From: Nocardioides piscis
GTDB lineage: Bacteria; Actinomycetota; Actinomycetes; Propionibacteriales; Nocardioidaceae
Assembly (NCBI RefSeq): GCF_011300215.1
Contig: NZ_CP049866.1
Coordinates: 2,480,001-2,544,000 of the forward strand
Direction: 5' to 3'
DNA length: 64,000 nt
Shown piece by piece: positions 56,590 to 64,000 of the stretch. Below the pieces are notes generated by a model that saw only the letters and a program-made list of their open reading frames with translations, was not told where the DNA came from and searched no databases. The position numbers and the translations under genes were made by a program. Numbering within the stretch: the stretch's first letter is position 1; the number at the start of each line of letters is the position of its first letter.

Positions 56590-57354
56590 ATGTCCCGTCT
56601 CGTCGTCGTCACCGGAGCCGCCTCAGGCATCGGCGCGGCCGTTGCCTCCCTGCTGCGCTCCCGGGGGGACCGTGTGGTCGGTGTGGACCTGAAGGACGCG
56701 GAGGTCTGCGCCGACCTCTCCACTCCCGAGGGCCGAGCCGATGCCGTCGCTGCGGTGCTGGAGCTGTCCGGGGGAGTGGTGGACGGCCTCGTCACCTGCG
56801 CCGGGCTCTCGGTGCCCTCGCCTGCGTTGGTGCGGGTGAACTACTTCGGGACGACGGCGTTGGCGCTCGGGCTGCAGCCGGCCCTCGCCGCGTCCGAGGC
56901 GCCACGCGTGGTGGTGATCGGGTCCATCTCCGGCACCCACCCGGTCGACCAGGCGCTGGTCGACGCCCTGCTGGACGACGACGAGTCGCTCGCCGTGTGG
57001 ATCGCCGAGCAGGCGATCTCCGAGGGGCGTCCGGCCCAGCTCTATCCCTCGTCGAAGTCCGCACTCGCCCAGTGGGCGCGACGGACGTGCGTGGCCCCGG
57101 GCTGGGCGGACGCAGGCATCCCGCTCAACGTCGTCGCGCCCGGCGTCGTGCTCACCCCGATGTCGGCCGCGCTGGTGGCGAACCCCGCGATGAAGAAGGT
57201 GATGGACGACGCCGTACCGATGCCCCTCCACGGCTATGCCGCGCCCGAGGACCTGGCCCGCGTCATCGGCTTCCTCGTCTCGCCGGAGCTCACGCACGTG
57301 ACCGGCCAGGTGCTCTATGTCGACGGGGGAGCCGAGGTCACGCTCCGGGGCTGA
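56590..57354 (+). CDS. 3alpha-hydroxysteroid dehydrogenase-type SDR
   Basis: A 254-residue SDR with TGAASGIGAAVA (residues 8-19), Ser in VIGSISGTH and Tyr/Lys in YPSSKSA. VVGVDLKDAEVCADLSTPEGRADAV, DGLVTCAGL and RVNYFGTTAL closely follow the pattern of 3alpha-hydroxysteroid dehydrogenase/carbonyl reductase (HsdA of Comamonas). It would oxidise 3alpha-hydroxysteroids, such as androsterone or bile acids, to 3-ketosteroids, the substrates of the dehydrogenases upstream. CTGGAGGAACC gives a strong ribosome-binding site at ATG 56590. It ends the steroid cluster. Confidence 0.85.
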   Translation: MSRLVVVTGAASGIGAAVASLLRSRGDRVVGVDLKDAEVCADLSTPEGRADAVAAVLELSGGVVDGLVTCAGLSVPSPALVRVNYFGTTALALGLQPALAASEAPRVVVIGSISGTHPVDQALVDALLDDDESLAVWIAEQAISEGRPAQLYPSSKSALAQWARRTCVAPGWADAGIPLNVVAPGVVLTPMSAALVANPAMKKVMDDAVPMPLHGYAAPEDLARVIGFLVSPELTHVTGQVLYVDGGAEVTLRG

Positions 57355-57439
57355 GGTCCACTGGGGCTGCCGTCCTGGCGGAGCTCGGTCGCGGTCCTTC
57401 GGCGGCTCGTGCTGGCCACGGTTGGCCTATTCTCGCGAG

Positions 57440-58117
57440 ATGCCTCTGGCACCTGCGCACCCCGCAGTCGTGCTGCCGATGCAGCGGCTCGGCCTACCGC
57501 TGAGCGCCCTGGTGGTCGGCTCGGTGGCGCCGGACGCACCGGTGTACCTGCCGGTGCTGGTGGACTACGAGACCACGCACAGCGCGTGGGGCGTCCCCAT
57601 CGACACCGTGATCGGCCTGGTCCTGCTGTGGTTGTGGTTCTTCCTGCTGCGTGCCGCCGTGGTCGACCTGACGCCGGGCCTACGCTGCCGGGCGCCCGCG
57701 GAGGTCCGGCTCGGGAGGAGGGCCTGGCTGCTGGCTCCGCTTGCCGTCGCGGTGGGTGCGGGGACGCACGTGGTGTGGGACTCCGCCACCCACGACTGGG
57801 GGTTCCTGGTGCGGGAGCTCGCGTTCCTGCGCGAGGACTACGGCCCGCTCCCGCTGCACCGCTGGTTCCAGCACTCCTCGACCGTCGTCGGCTCTTCGGT
57901 CGTGCTGGCATACGGCGTGTGGCGACTGAGGAGCCAGCCTGTGGTTGCCCGGCCGGCGGCGGTGGGTCGTAGTCGGCTCTGGCCGGTCCCGATCCCGGTG
58001 GCTGCGGCGTCTGCTGCCATCCTCACCCGGGACGCCGAGACCGCCGTCGGTGCCGCGTTGGTCGCGTTGGTCGTCGTTGCTGGTGCGTGGCGCACGGTCC
58101 GCCGTCGGGAGCCGTGA
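57440..58117 (+). CDS. DUF4184 family membrane protein
   Basis: A 225-residue membrane protein that begins MPLAPAHPAVVLPM and contains SALVVGSVAPDAPVYLP, GAGTHVVWDSATHDWGFLV and PLPLHRWFQHSSTVVGS. The spaced His and Asp residues at these sites are typical of DUF4184 and resemble metal-dependent membrane hydrolases of the YdjM type. About five helices are predicted. The function is unknown. The start is ATG 57440, with no evident ribosome-binding site. It converges on the epimerase gene, 26 bases apart. Confidence 0.75.
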   Translation: MPLAPAHPAVVLPMQRLGLPLSALVVGSVAPDAPVYLPVLVDYETTHSAWGVPIDTVIGLVLLWLWFFLLRAAVVDLTPGLRCRAPAEVRLGRRAWLLAPLAVAVGAGTHVVWDSATHDWGFLVRELAFLREDYGPLPLHRWFQHSSTVVGSSVVLAYGVWRLRSQPVVARPAAVGRSRLWPVPIPVAAASAAILTRDAETAVGAALVALVVVAGAWRTVRRREP

Positions 58118-58143
58118 AGCATCGGGTCGAGGGCAGGCCGCTT

Positions 58144-59205
58144 TCACGGCGTACGGCGGCTGCTCACCGGCCCGCGGGAGACGAACTCGCGCAGCGCGCC
58201 CCTGACCGAGCGGGGACGCAGCACGGGGGACCGGTCCGATTCGCTCTCACGCATGCCCTGCACGGTCTCCTGCAGCACCGAGACGGCGTCGTGCGAGGGC
58301 CTCCAGCCGAGCTCCGAGGTCGCCCGGGTCGTGTCGAGCAGGGGCAGCGCGTAGGCCATGTCGACCCAACCGGCATCGATGGGCTGGAGCCGGGCGTGCC
58401 AGCTGGCCGCCACTGCTGCGCGGACCGCTGGAGCGGGGACGTGGACCAGTCGGGCGCCGAGCACGGCTGCGACGAGCTCGGCTGTCACCGCCGGTTCCGC
58501 CGCGAGGTTGAACGCGCCCGGGACCCTGGCTTCGAGCACCCGCACGATGGCGTCGGCGACGTCGTCGGCGTGGACCATCGGGATCACGAGGCCACGGTCC
58601 AGCGGCAGGACGGGCACGTGCCGCAGCACCGAAGCGGGGACCACCGCCGGCAGTCCGTAGCGCAGCAACGCGCTCCCTGCCTTCCGCTGCCCGACGATGC
58701 CGGGCCGCAGTCGCGTGACCACCAGGTCGGGCGCCTCGCCCTCCAGACGGTCGAGCAGGCGTTCGGCCGCGGCCTTGTGCCGGCTGTACATCGAGCTCGG
58801 GACGCCGTTGGTCGGCCACGTCTCGTCGACGGGGGCGTTGTCGCTCTTGGGGGAGTAGGCGCCGACCGACGACATGTGCACCAGGTGCGGCACCCCTGCG
58901 GTCATGGTCGCGTCGATCACCCGCCGGGTCCCGCCGACCCCGAGGCTCTCGAGATAGTCCTCACGGTGAGTGGGCTGGAAGCCCCACGCCAGGTGCACCA
59001 CTGCGTCCGCGCCGGCGAGGACGCCTGCCAGGTCACCGTCCTCGCGCGAGAGGTCGACGTGTGCCCACTCCACGTCGTCGAAGGGCTCGACGGGGTCGGG
59101 GGATCGTCGTACGACGCCCACGATCGTGTGCTCGCGCTGGTGGGTGAGCCTGCGCAGCAGGGCCGAGCCGAGGTTTCCGCTTGCTCCCGTGATCACGATC
59201 CGCAT
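58144..59205 (-). CDS. NAD-dependent epimerase/dehydratase family protein
   Basis: A 353-residue extended SDR. The NAD motif is ITGASGNLGSAL (residues 5-16), the catalytic pair Tyr/Lys is in MYSRHKAAAE (about 140), and HMSSVGAY provides the Ser region. VVHLAWGFQPTH and PMVHADDVADAIVRVLEA are conserved family blocks. The substrate may be a nucleotide sugar, a flavonoid-like ketone or a steroid (3beta-HSD relatives share this fold), so its closeness to the steroid cluster is worth noting, but it is on the opposite strand. ATG 59205 gives MRIVITG. It is divergent from the aldolase gene. Confidence 0.85.
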   Translation of the reverse strand: MRIVITGASGNLGSALLRRLTHQREHTIVGVVRRSPDPVEPFDDVEWAHVDLSREDGDLAGVLAGADAVVHLAWGFQPTHREDYLESLGVGGTRRVIDATMTAGVPHLVHMSSVGAYSPKSDNAPVDETWPTNGVPSSMYSRHKAAAERLLDRLEGEAPDLVVTRLRPGIVGQRKAGSALLRYGLPAVVPASVLRHVPVLPLDRGLVIPMVHADDVADAIVRVLEARVPGAFNLAAEPAVTAELVAAVLGARLVHVPAPAVRAAVAASWHARLQPIDAGWVDMAYALPLLDTTRATSELGWRPSHDAVSVLQETVQGMRESESDRSPVLRPRSVRGALREFVSRGPVSSRRTP

Positions 59206-59335
59206 GTCAGCTCCTCCATGGTTGCCCGTCCGGGACGTCCGTTCGCTCTCCAGACCCGTACCCCGCGTGAGGCTGTTCATCCTCGCCAGGCGGGGGTGCC
59301 GCCGACCGTGCCGCCGGTCGGGCGAGGATGGGGGC

Positions 59336-60079
59336 ATGGCTGTCAATGAGGTCGACCTGCGTCGGTGGTGGTCCGAGGGGCGGGTGTGCCACGGGTTGTG
59401 GAGCCTGCTGCCAGGGGTGGTGACCGCGGAGGTGCTTGCGCGGACCGGTCCCGACTACGTCGTCGTGGACCTCCAGCACGGGGCCGTGTCGGAGGCGGAG
59501 CTCCCCGGGGTGGCCGCGGCGATCAGGTCCGCAGGCTCGGTGCCGTTGGTCCGGACCCGCAGTCCGTTGTTCGCCGACGTCGGCCGCCCGCTTGACCTCG
59601 GCGCCTGCGGTGTCATCGTCCCCAACGTGCGCGACGCCGACCACGCCCGGGAGGTCGTCGCCGCCAGCCGCTATGCCCCGGCCGGCGGACGATCGATCGG
59701 CCGCCTCTCCGGTGGAGCCGACGAGCCGCTGGTCATCGCCATGGTGGAGACCTCCACTGCGCTCGACGACCTCGACGCGCTGTTGGGCGTCCCGGGTCTG
59801 GACGGGATCTATGTGGGCCCGGGGGACCTGTCGTTGTCCCTCGGTCTCGATGGTGCGGATCGGGTGGCGGAGCTGGGTGGAGTCCTGTCCTCGACAATCG
59901 CGCGCGCCGTCGCTGCCGGGGTGCCCGTCGGCGTCCACGCCAGCACGGGTGAGGACGCTGCCCGCCATGCTGCCGAAGGCGCGACCATCGTGACGGTGGC
60001 CGTCGACGTCTTCTCGGTGGGTGAGGCGATGGCGCACCACCTCGAAGTCGCTCGGAGCCGGTCTCAGGACAACGACTGA
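59336..60079 (+). CDS. HpcH/HpaI family aldolase
   Basis: A 247-residue class II pyruvate aldolase-type TIM barrel. VVVDLQHGAVSEAEL, PLVRTRSP, GACGVIVPNVRDADHAREVVAASRY and IAMVETSTALDDLDAL (metal-binding Glu) with IYVGPGDLSLSLG (metal-binding Asp) are the family landmarks. Members cleave 4-hydroxy-2-oxo acids into pyruvate and an aldehyde, as in meta-cleavage pathways. In the steroid route the HHD branch needs such an aldolase, though HsaF is usually of another family. ATG 59336 gives MAVNEVDLRRWW. A link to the steroid cluster is only a possibility. Confidence 0.82.
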   Translation: MAVNEVDLRRWWSEGRVCHGLWSLLPGVVTAEVLARTGPDYVVVDLQHGAVSEAELPGVAAAIRSAGSVPLVRTRSPLFADVGRPLDLGACGVIVPNVRDADHAREVVAASRYAPAGGRSIGRLSGGADEPLVIAMVETSTALDDLDALLGVPGLDGIYVGPGDLSLSLGLDGADRVAELGGVLSSTIARAVAAGVPVGVHASTGEDAARHAAEGATIVTVAVDVFSVGEAMAHHLEVARSRSQDND

Positions 60080-60098
60080 TCGGCGACGGCGACCGGGG

Positions 60099-61292
60099 TC
60101 ACCAGGCGCGCACCCACACGCAGTGCTCCGAGCGCCGCAGATCCTCGATGGCCTCGGCGGACAGAGGCTCTGACGCGTCGGTGATCACGTAGCCGAGATG
60201 ATCCCTGGTCGACAGGTGCTGACCGATCACGTTGTCGCCGGCCTCGGCGAACACCACGTTGAGGTTGGCGAGCACACCCGGGACGTTGTGGTGGAGGAAG
60301 CCGAGCCGGTGCCCGGGAGTCAGCGAGGGCGGGAGGACCTGCGGAAGGTTGACCGACAACGCCGTACTCCCTTGAAGGGCGAACCCGGCGAGCTTCTCGG
60401 CCACGAACCAGCCGATCTCCTCCTGCGCCTCCTGGGTCGATCCGCCGACGTGGGGGGTCAGGATGACGTTGTCGAGGCCGCGCAGCACGGACTCGAACTC
60501 TTCGCCCTGAGCCTTTGGCTCGACCGGGAACACATCGACCGCCGCGCCGGCGATGTGGCCGGACACGACATGGCTGCGCAACGAGTCGTAGTCCACCACC
60601 ATGCCGCGGGAGGCGTTGATGAACAGAGCTCGTGGCTTCATGGCCGCAAACTCGTCGGGACCGAACAGGCCTGCATTCCCGGGCCGGCCGTCGACATGCA
60701 GGCTGACCACGTCGGCGATCTCGAGCAGCTCTGCGAGCGACGCCATGCGACGGGCGTTCCCGTGGGCGGGACGATCGGCCTTGTCGTAGAAGACGACCCG
60801 CATCCCGATCGCCTCAGCGACGTTCGACAGCTGGGTGCCGATGTTGCCGTAGCCCACGATCCCCAGCGTCCGGCCGCGTACCTCGTGGCTGCCTCGTGCT
60901 GACTTGTCCCACACGCCGTCGTGCATCCGTTGAGTCTTCTCCGGCAGCCGCCGGGCCAGCGCGATGATCTCGCCGATCACCAGCTCGACCACACTCCGCG
61001 TGTTCGAGTGCGGGGCGTTGAACACACCGACGCCCCGCTCCGCGGCCGCGACCAGGTCGACCTGGTTGGTGCCGATGCAGAAGCAGCCAATCGCCTCCAG
61101 GTCCGGAGCTGCCTCCAGGACCCGCTTGCTCACCGTCGTGTTGGACCGGATCCCCAGCAGCTGCACACCATGGAGCGACTCGATGAGCTCGGACTCGGGC
61201 AGGGCTCCCGAGTGCACGTCCACCTCGTAGCCACGGGACCTCAGGACCTCCACTGCCGTCGGGTGGATGTTCTCCAGGACCAAAGCCTTCAT
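60099..61292 (-). CDS. serA: D-3-phosphoglycerate dehydrogenase
   Basis: A 397-residue D-2-hydroxyacid dehydrogenase of the E. coli SerA length class, with a C-terminal ACT domain (HHNVPGVLANLNVVFAE, about 325 onward). The NAD motif is LGIVGYGNIGTQLSNVA (about 145). Catalytic Arg is in NASRGMVVD, Glu in VEPKAQGEEFE, and His in LTPHVGGSTQEAQEEIG. It makes 3-phosphohydroxypyruvate, the first step of serine synthesis, with feedback by serine through the ACT domain. ATG 61292 (MKALVLENIHP) is chosen; GTC-GAC before it is not a start. It converges on the aldolase gene. The 210 bases upstream show no other gene or site. Confidence 0.9.
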   Translation of the reverse strand: MKALVLENIHPTAVEVLRSRGYEVDVHSGALPESELIESLHGVQLLGIRSNTTVSKRVLEAAPDLEAIGCFCIGTNQVDLVAAAERGVGVFNAPHSNTRSVVELVIGEIIALARRLPEKTQRMHDGVWDKSARGSHEVRGRTLGIVGYGNIGTQLSNVAEAIGMRVVFYDKADRPAHGNARRMASLAELLEIADVVSLHVDGRPGNAGLFGPDEFAAMKPRALFINASRGMVVDYDSLRSHVVSGHIAGAAVDVFPVEPKAQGEEFESVLRGLDNVILTPHVGGSTQEAQEEIGWFVAEKLAGFALQGSTALSVNLPQVLPPSLTPGHRLGFLHHNVPGVLANLNVVFAEAGDNVIGQHLSTRDHLGYVITDASEPLSAEAIEDLRRSEHCVWVRAW

Positions 61293-61502
61293 GTCGACAC
61301 CGTATGGCAGTGCCGGCGAGGCATCAGCGGTGCGGTCCGAGACGTCGTTCGCGCGGCGACGTCGGTCGGCCATCTGGCCGTGTCCGTGCGAGAAGCAACG
61401 CGGCGTACCGGAAATGCAGGATTTGTGGCGCAATCAGGAATGCGCGCTCAGGTGGCGGGACACCGTGGACGTTCGCTCAGGAACGGAAGGTGCGTGGCGC
61501 TC

Positions 61503-61775
61503 ATGCGAGACCAGTTCGACGTCGACCTCGAGGACACCGACCTGCTCGGCGAGGTGGAGCTGACGACGGCGCTCATGATCGCGGCCACGGAGTCTGTGGA
61601 ACGTCTGTCGTGCGCCGAGATCGATGACCTGCTGGGAGTCACGGCCAAAGGAGACGACGATGGCGGACTGGCGGATGGTCGAGCGGGCGGTGTTCGCACG
61701 GCACAGCAATCCCTGGAGCGCGTTGACGAGGTGGGCGAGCGCACCGCTGATTCTCGTGCCGGTGTGGCGACGTAG
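61503..61775 (+). CDS. small hypothetical protein, possibly with decayed 3' end
   Basis: The first 50 codons (RDQFDVDLEDTDLLGEVELTTA, then AATESVERLSCAEIDDLLGV) look like a genuine small acidic actinobacterial protein that I have seen next to DUF6653 genes. After about residue 51 the frame runs on into the start of the neighbouring remnant and the sequence becomes low-quality (GGLADGRAGGVRTAQQS), so a stop codon may have been lost. The real product may be near 50 residues. ATG 61503 has no strong ribosome-binding site. Function unknown. Confidence 0.45.
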   Translation: MRDQFDVDLEDTDLLGEVELTTALMIAATESVERLSCAEIDDLLGVTAKGDDDGGLADGRAGGVRTAQQSLERVDEVGERTADSRAGVAT

Positions 61776-61930
61776 CTGCCGCGACCGCCGCGGGGCTTGT
61801 CGCGGTGTTCGCCGCCTACAAGCGCCGCGCAGTGCCGGCCGCTCCTGCCACGGCATTGGAGATGGGGCTGCTGATGGCGTACTGGGAGCTGATGGCGCGC
61901 TACTACGCCCGCAACAGTGATGTGCGTTGA
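61660..61930 (+). pseudogene. DUF6653-like protein, internally deleted remnant
   Basis: The first 39 codons, from ATG 61660 behind AAAGGAGACGACG, read ADWRMVERAVFARHSNPWSA and LTRWASAPLILVPVW, the start of a DUF6653-type membrane protein. The last 50 codons, in another frame, read AATAAGLVAVFAAYKRRAV and ALEMGLLMAYWELMARYY to the stop at 61930, its normal C-terminus. The middle, with roughly 70-80 residues including a membrane part, is missing at about 61775, and the two ends are out of frame. This is real loss of sequence and not a homopolymer slip. Confidence 0.7.
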
Positions 61931-61963
61931 AGTCCCGTCCCCTCAGAGCGGCCAGGACAGAGG

Positions 61964-64000
61964 TCACGGGACCCGCTCGTAGTGGGCGAACGTACGCGTG
62001 AAGGACGCCGATCCGTGCGTGAGGGAGCGCAGCTCGGTGGAGTAGCGGCTCAGCTCGATCTGTGGCACGTGAGCCCTGACCACCACCATGCCTGGCTCAT
62101 CGGCCGTCTCGCTGCCCAGGACCTTCCCACGTCGCGCCGAAAGGTCTCCCATGACCGTCCCGACCAGGTTGTCACAGATGAGCACCGAGACCTCGTCGAC
62201 CGGCTCGAGCAGGCATACGCCTCCGCGGGTCGCGGCGTCGCACAGTGCCAGCCCACCCGCCGTCTGGAACGCCATGTCGGAGGAGTCGACGCTGTGGGCC
62301 TTGCCGTCGGTCAGGGTCACCCTGATGTCGACCATCGGGTAGCCGGTCTCGACCCCGCGGCTCATCTGTGACCGGACTCCCTTCTCGACCGAGGGGATGA
62401 ACTGGCGTGGCACCGCTCCGCCGACCACGCGGTCGACGAACTCGAACCCGCTGCCCTCCGGGAGCGGCTCGACCTCGATGGTGCACACGGCGTACTGCCC
62501 GTGCCCTCCGCTCTGCTTCACGTGCCGGCCGTGTCCGGTGGCGGGCCGGGCGAACGTCTCCCGCAGAGGGACCCGGAGCTCGACCTCCTCGACAGGCACG
62601 CCGTACCGGTTGGCGAGCCGGTCGAGCACGACGTCCGCGTGGGCCTCTCCCATCGTCCACAGCACGATCTGGTGGGTCTCCGGGTTGTGCTCGACCCGCA
62701 GCGTCGGGTCCTCGGCGGCCAGCCGCTGGAGTCCCGGGGCCAGCTTGTCCTCGTCGATCTTCGACCGCACCCGGATGGCCAGCGGCAGCTGGGGCTCCGG
62801 CATTCGCCACGGCTGCAGCACCAGCGGCGCGTCGACGGAGGCAAGCGTGTCGCTGGTCTCGGCATGCCTGAGCCGCCCGATGGCGCAGATGTCGCCGGCA
62901 GTCACTGCTGGGGCCGGACGCTGGGTCTTGCCCAAGGGCACCGAGAGGGTCCCGATCCGCTCCACCTCGTCGTGGTCCTCGTGGCTCGAGGCCGGGTCGA
63001 CGCCGGTGGCCCAGGCCGAACGGTGCCCGGACACGTGCACGGTTGCGTCGGGCCGTACGGTCCCCGAGAACACCCGCACCAGACTGACGCGCCCCACGTA
63101 GGGATCGGTTGTCGTCTTGACCACCTCGGCCACCAGCGGACCGGACGGCTCGCACTCGATCTTCGGGCCCGGGCCGCCTGCAGGGGTGTACACGGTGGGT
63201 ATCGGGTGCTCGAGCGGTGAGGGAAATGCGGACACCATGAGGTCGAGCAGCTCCGTGGCCCCCACACCACTGGTCGAGTCGACCGGGACGACAGGGTGCA
63301 ACGATCCCCGCGCAACGGCGAGCTCCAGGTCTCGGACGAGAAGAGCCGTGTCGATCTCCTTGCCGGCGAGATAACGCTCCATCAAGGTCTCGTCCTCGGA
63401 CTCCTCGATGATGCCCTCGATGAGCGCCGCTCGTTGCTCGGCGTGCCCGTGATCACCGGTGATCAGACCGACGAGACGTCTGCCGTCGTGCAGGTAGACC
63501 GGGAGCACCCGGTCGCCGAAGGCGTCTTGGGCCTGCGCCACCACGTCATCGAAGTCGGCGCGGGGGCGGTCGAGCTTGGTGACGGCAACAGCGCGGGGCA
63601 TGGCTACGTCGGCGCACTCGCGCCACAGCGCCACGGTCTGCTCGTCGACCCCCTCGTTGGCGGCGATGACGAACAGGGCGCAGTCCGCTGCGCGCAAGCC
63701 TGCGCGCACCTCGCCGATGAAGTCGACGCACCCCGGGGCGTCCAGCAGGTTCACCTTCACCCCGTCGTGGACCAACGGGGCGAGCGCGAGGGCGACGGAG
63801 CGCTGCTGACGATGCTCGATCTCGTCGAAGTCGCACACCGTGGTGCCGTCCTCGGTGCTCCCGGCACGGTTGAGCACCCCCGCACGGACCAACAGCCGCT
63901 CGACGAGGGTGGTCTTTCCCGCACCCGCCGCCCCCACGACCAGGACGTTGCGTATCGACTCCGGTCGGGACGCGACCGGGGGGCCAGCCGGGCCGACGGT
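61964..64000 (-). CDS. elongation factor G-like protein EF-G2 (N-terminus beyond right edge)
   Basis: At least 679 residues, open at the right edge. The G1 motif VGAAGAGKTT, G3 LLDAPGCVDFIGE, and G4 VTKLDRPRAD (TKLD in place of NKxD) define the GTPase domain; G2, usually around a Thr, is weak. Domains II-V follow, with RETFARPATGHGRHVKQSGGHGQYAV as the domain IV opening and GFEFVDRVVGGAVPRQFIPSVEKG. This is the EF-G2 group of actinobacteria, which hydrolyses GTP but does not substitute for EF-G in translocation; its role is unclear. The C-terminal stop is at 61964. About the first 20 residues or more are outside. Confidence 0.88.
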   Translation of the reverse strand, partial: TVGPAGPPVASRPESIRNVLVVGAAGAGKTTLVERLLVRAGVLNRAGSTEDGTTVCDFDEIEHRQQRSVALALAPLVHDGVKVNLLDAPGCVDFIGEVRAGLRAADCALFVIAANEGVDEQTVALWRECADVAMPRAVAVTKLDRPRADFDDVVAQAQDAFGDRVLPVYLHDGRRLVGLITGDHGHAEQRAALIEGIIEESEDETLMERYLAGKEIDTALLVRDLELAVARGSLHPVVPVDSTSGVGATELLDLMVSAFPSPLEHPIPTVYTPAGGPGPKIECEPSGPLVAEVVKTTTDPYVGRVSLVRVFSGTVRPDATVHVSGHRSAWATGVDPASSHEDHDEVERIGTLSVPLGKTQRPAPAVTAGDICAIGRLRHAETSDTLASVDAPLVLQPWRMPEPQLPLAIRVRSKIDEDKLAPGLQRLAAEDPTLRVEHNPETHQIVLWTMGEAHADVVLDRLANRYGVPVEEVELRVPLRETFARPATGHGRHVKQSGGHGQYAVCTIEVEPLPEGSGFEFVDRVVGGAVPRQFIPSVEKGVRSQMSRGVETGYPMVDIRVTLTDGKAHSVDSSDMAFQTAGGLALCDAATRGGVCLLEPVDEVSVLICDNLVGTVMGDLSARRGKVLGSETADEPGMVVVRAHVPQIELSRYSTELRSLTHGSASFTRTFAHYERVP

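Noticed and set aside
59336..60079. Assigning the HpcH/HpaI aldolase as the steroid-pathway aldolase
   Set aside because: HsaF belongs to a different aldolase family, the gene is separated from the cluster by two unrelated genes and lacks the palindrome, so only a possibility is stated.
63450..63465. Perfect 16-bp palindrome TGATCACCGGTGATCA
   Set aside because: It lies inside the EF-G2 coding sequence, encodes conserved-looking residues (LITGDHG), and has no second copy, so chance symmetry is the simpler reading.

Overview
The window is a high-GC, gene-dense chromosomal segment from an actinobacterium, most probably a Nocardioides-like member of the Propionibacteriales. The evidence is very high third-position G/C, frequent GTG starts, many 4-base ATGA/GTGA gene overlaps, mycothiol/F420-type actinobacterial families (F420-dependent glucose-6-phosphate dehydrogenase, LLM oxidoreductases, EF-G2, FprA), and steroid catabolism genes of the Hsa/Ksh/KstD type. 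No tRNA, rRNA, CRISPR array, insertion sequence or prophage was seen, and there is no gene-free stretch longer than 300 bases.

Layout: (1) 1-6.3 kb: an operon of a flavin monooxygenase, a TetR regulator and a hydrolase; a frameshifted berberine-bridge-type oxidase; an FprA-like ferredoxin reductase divergent from a LysR regulator. (2) 6.4-25.2 kb: mixed housekeeping and secreted proteins: a secreted lipase with two NPCBM modules, a stand-alone 5'-3' exonuclease, a large membrane hybrid histidine kinase, a frameshifted LLM oxidoreductase, a secreted zinc protease with thrombospondin-3-like calcium repeats, a beta-helix protein, a frameshifted CstA with its YbdD partner, a short UvrA paralogue and a CHRD-like secreted protein. 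(3) 25.9-35.6 kb: a complete catechol ortho-cleavage route to succinyl-CoA and acetyl-CoA (catR-catB-catA-catC; pcaF-pcaD-pcaI-pcaJ) with a transporter and two LysR regulators. (4) 35.6-37.2 kb: an ECF-like sigma factor divergent from a CarH/LitR-type B12-binding MerR regulator. (5) 37.2-45.1 kb: small proteins, a DUF72 protein, an LLM oxidoreductase, a YihY membrane protein, an acyltransferase-SGNH fusion and an ABC exporter with a frameshifted permease. (6) 45.2-57.4 kb: an F420 pair (LLM oxidoreductase and FGD), an IclR regulator, and a steroid A/B-ring degradation cluster (hsaB; hsaD-kstD-kshB; hsaA-hsaC-Delta4-dehydrogenase-like-SDR; 3alpha-hydroxysteroid dehydrogenase). (7) 57.4-64 kb: DUF4184 protein, an epimerase, an HpcH/HpaI aldolase, SerA, a decayed small-protein locus and EF-G2 running off the right edge.

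Two observations tie genes together. First, a 15-bp palindrome, TCCCGGTGACCGGGA or one mismatch from it, lies in each of the three promoter regions of region 6 (47126, 48682, 52318). It is the best candidate for the operator of the local IclR regulator and would place the F420 pair in the same regulon as the steroid genes. Second, TGTACA palindromes in the sigma/LitR intergenic region overlap a probable leaderless promoter, suggesting a light- or B12-responsive autoregulated switch.

Four genes (at 2.4, 13.4, 19.1 and 42.7 kb) are each broken by a single missing base inside a G or C run, and each is restored to family length and sequence by adding one base. This pattern suggests homopolymer miscalls in the assembly, not real decay, and should be resolved before calling these genes dead. 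By contrast the DUF6653-like remnant at 61.7 kb has lost an internal segment and looks truly decayed.
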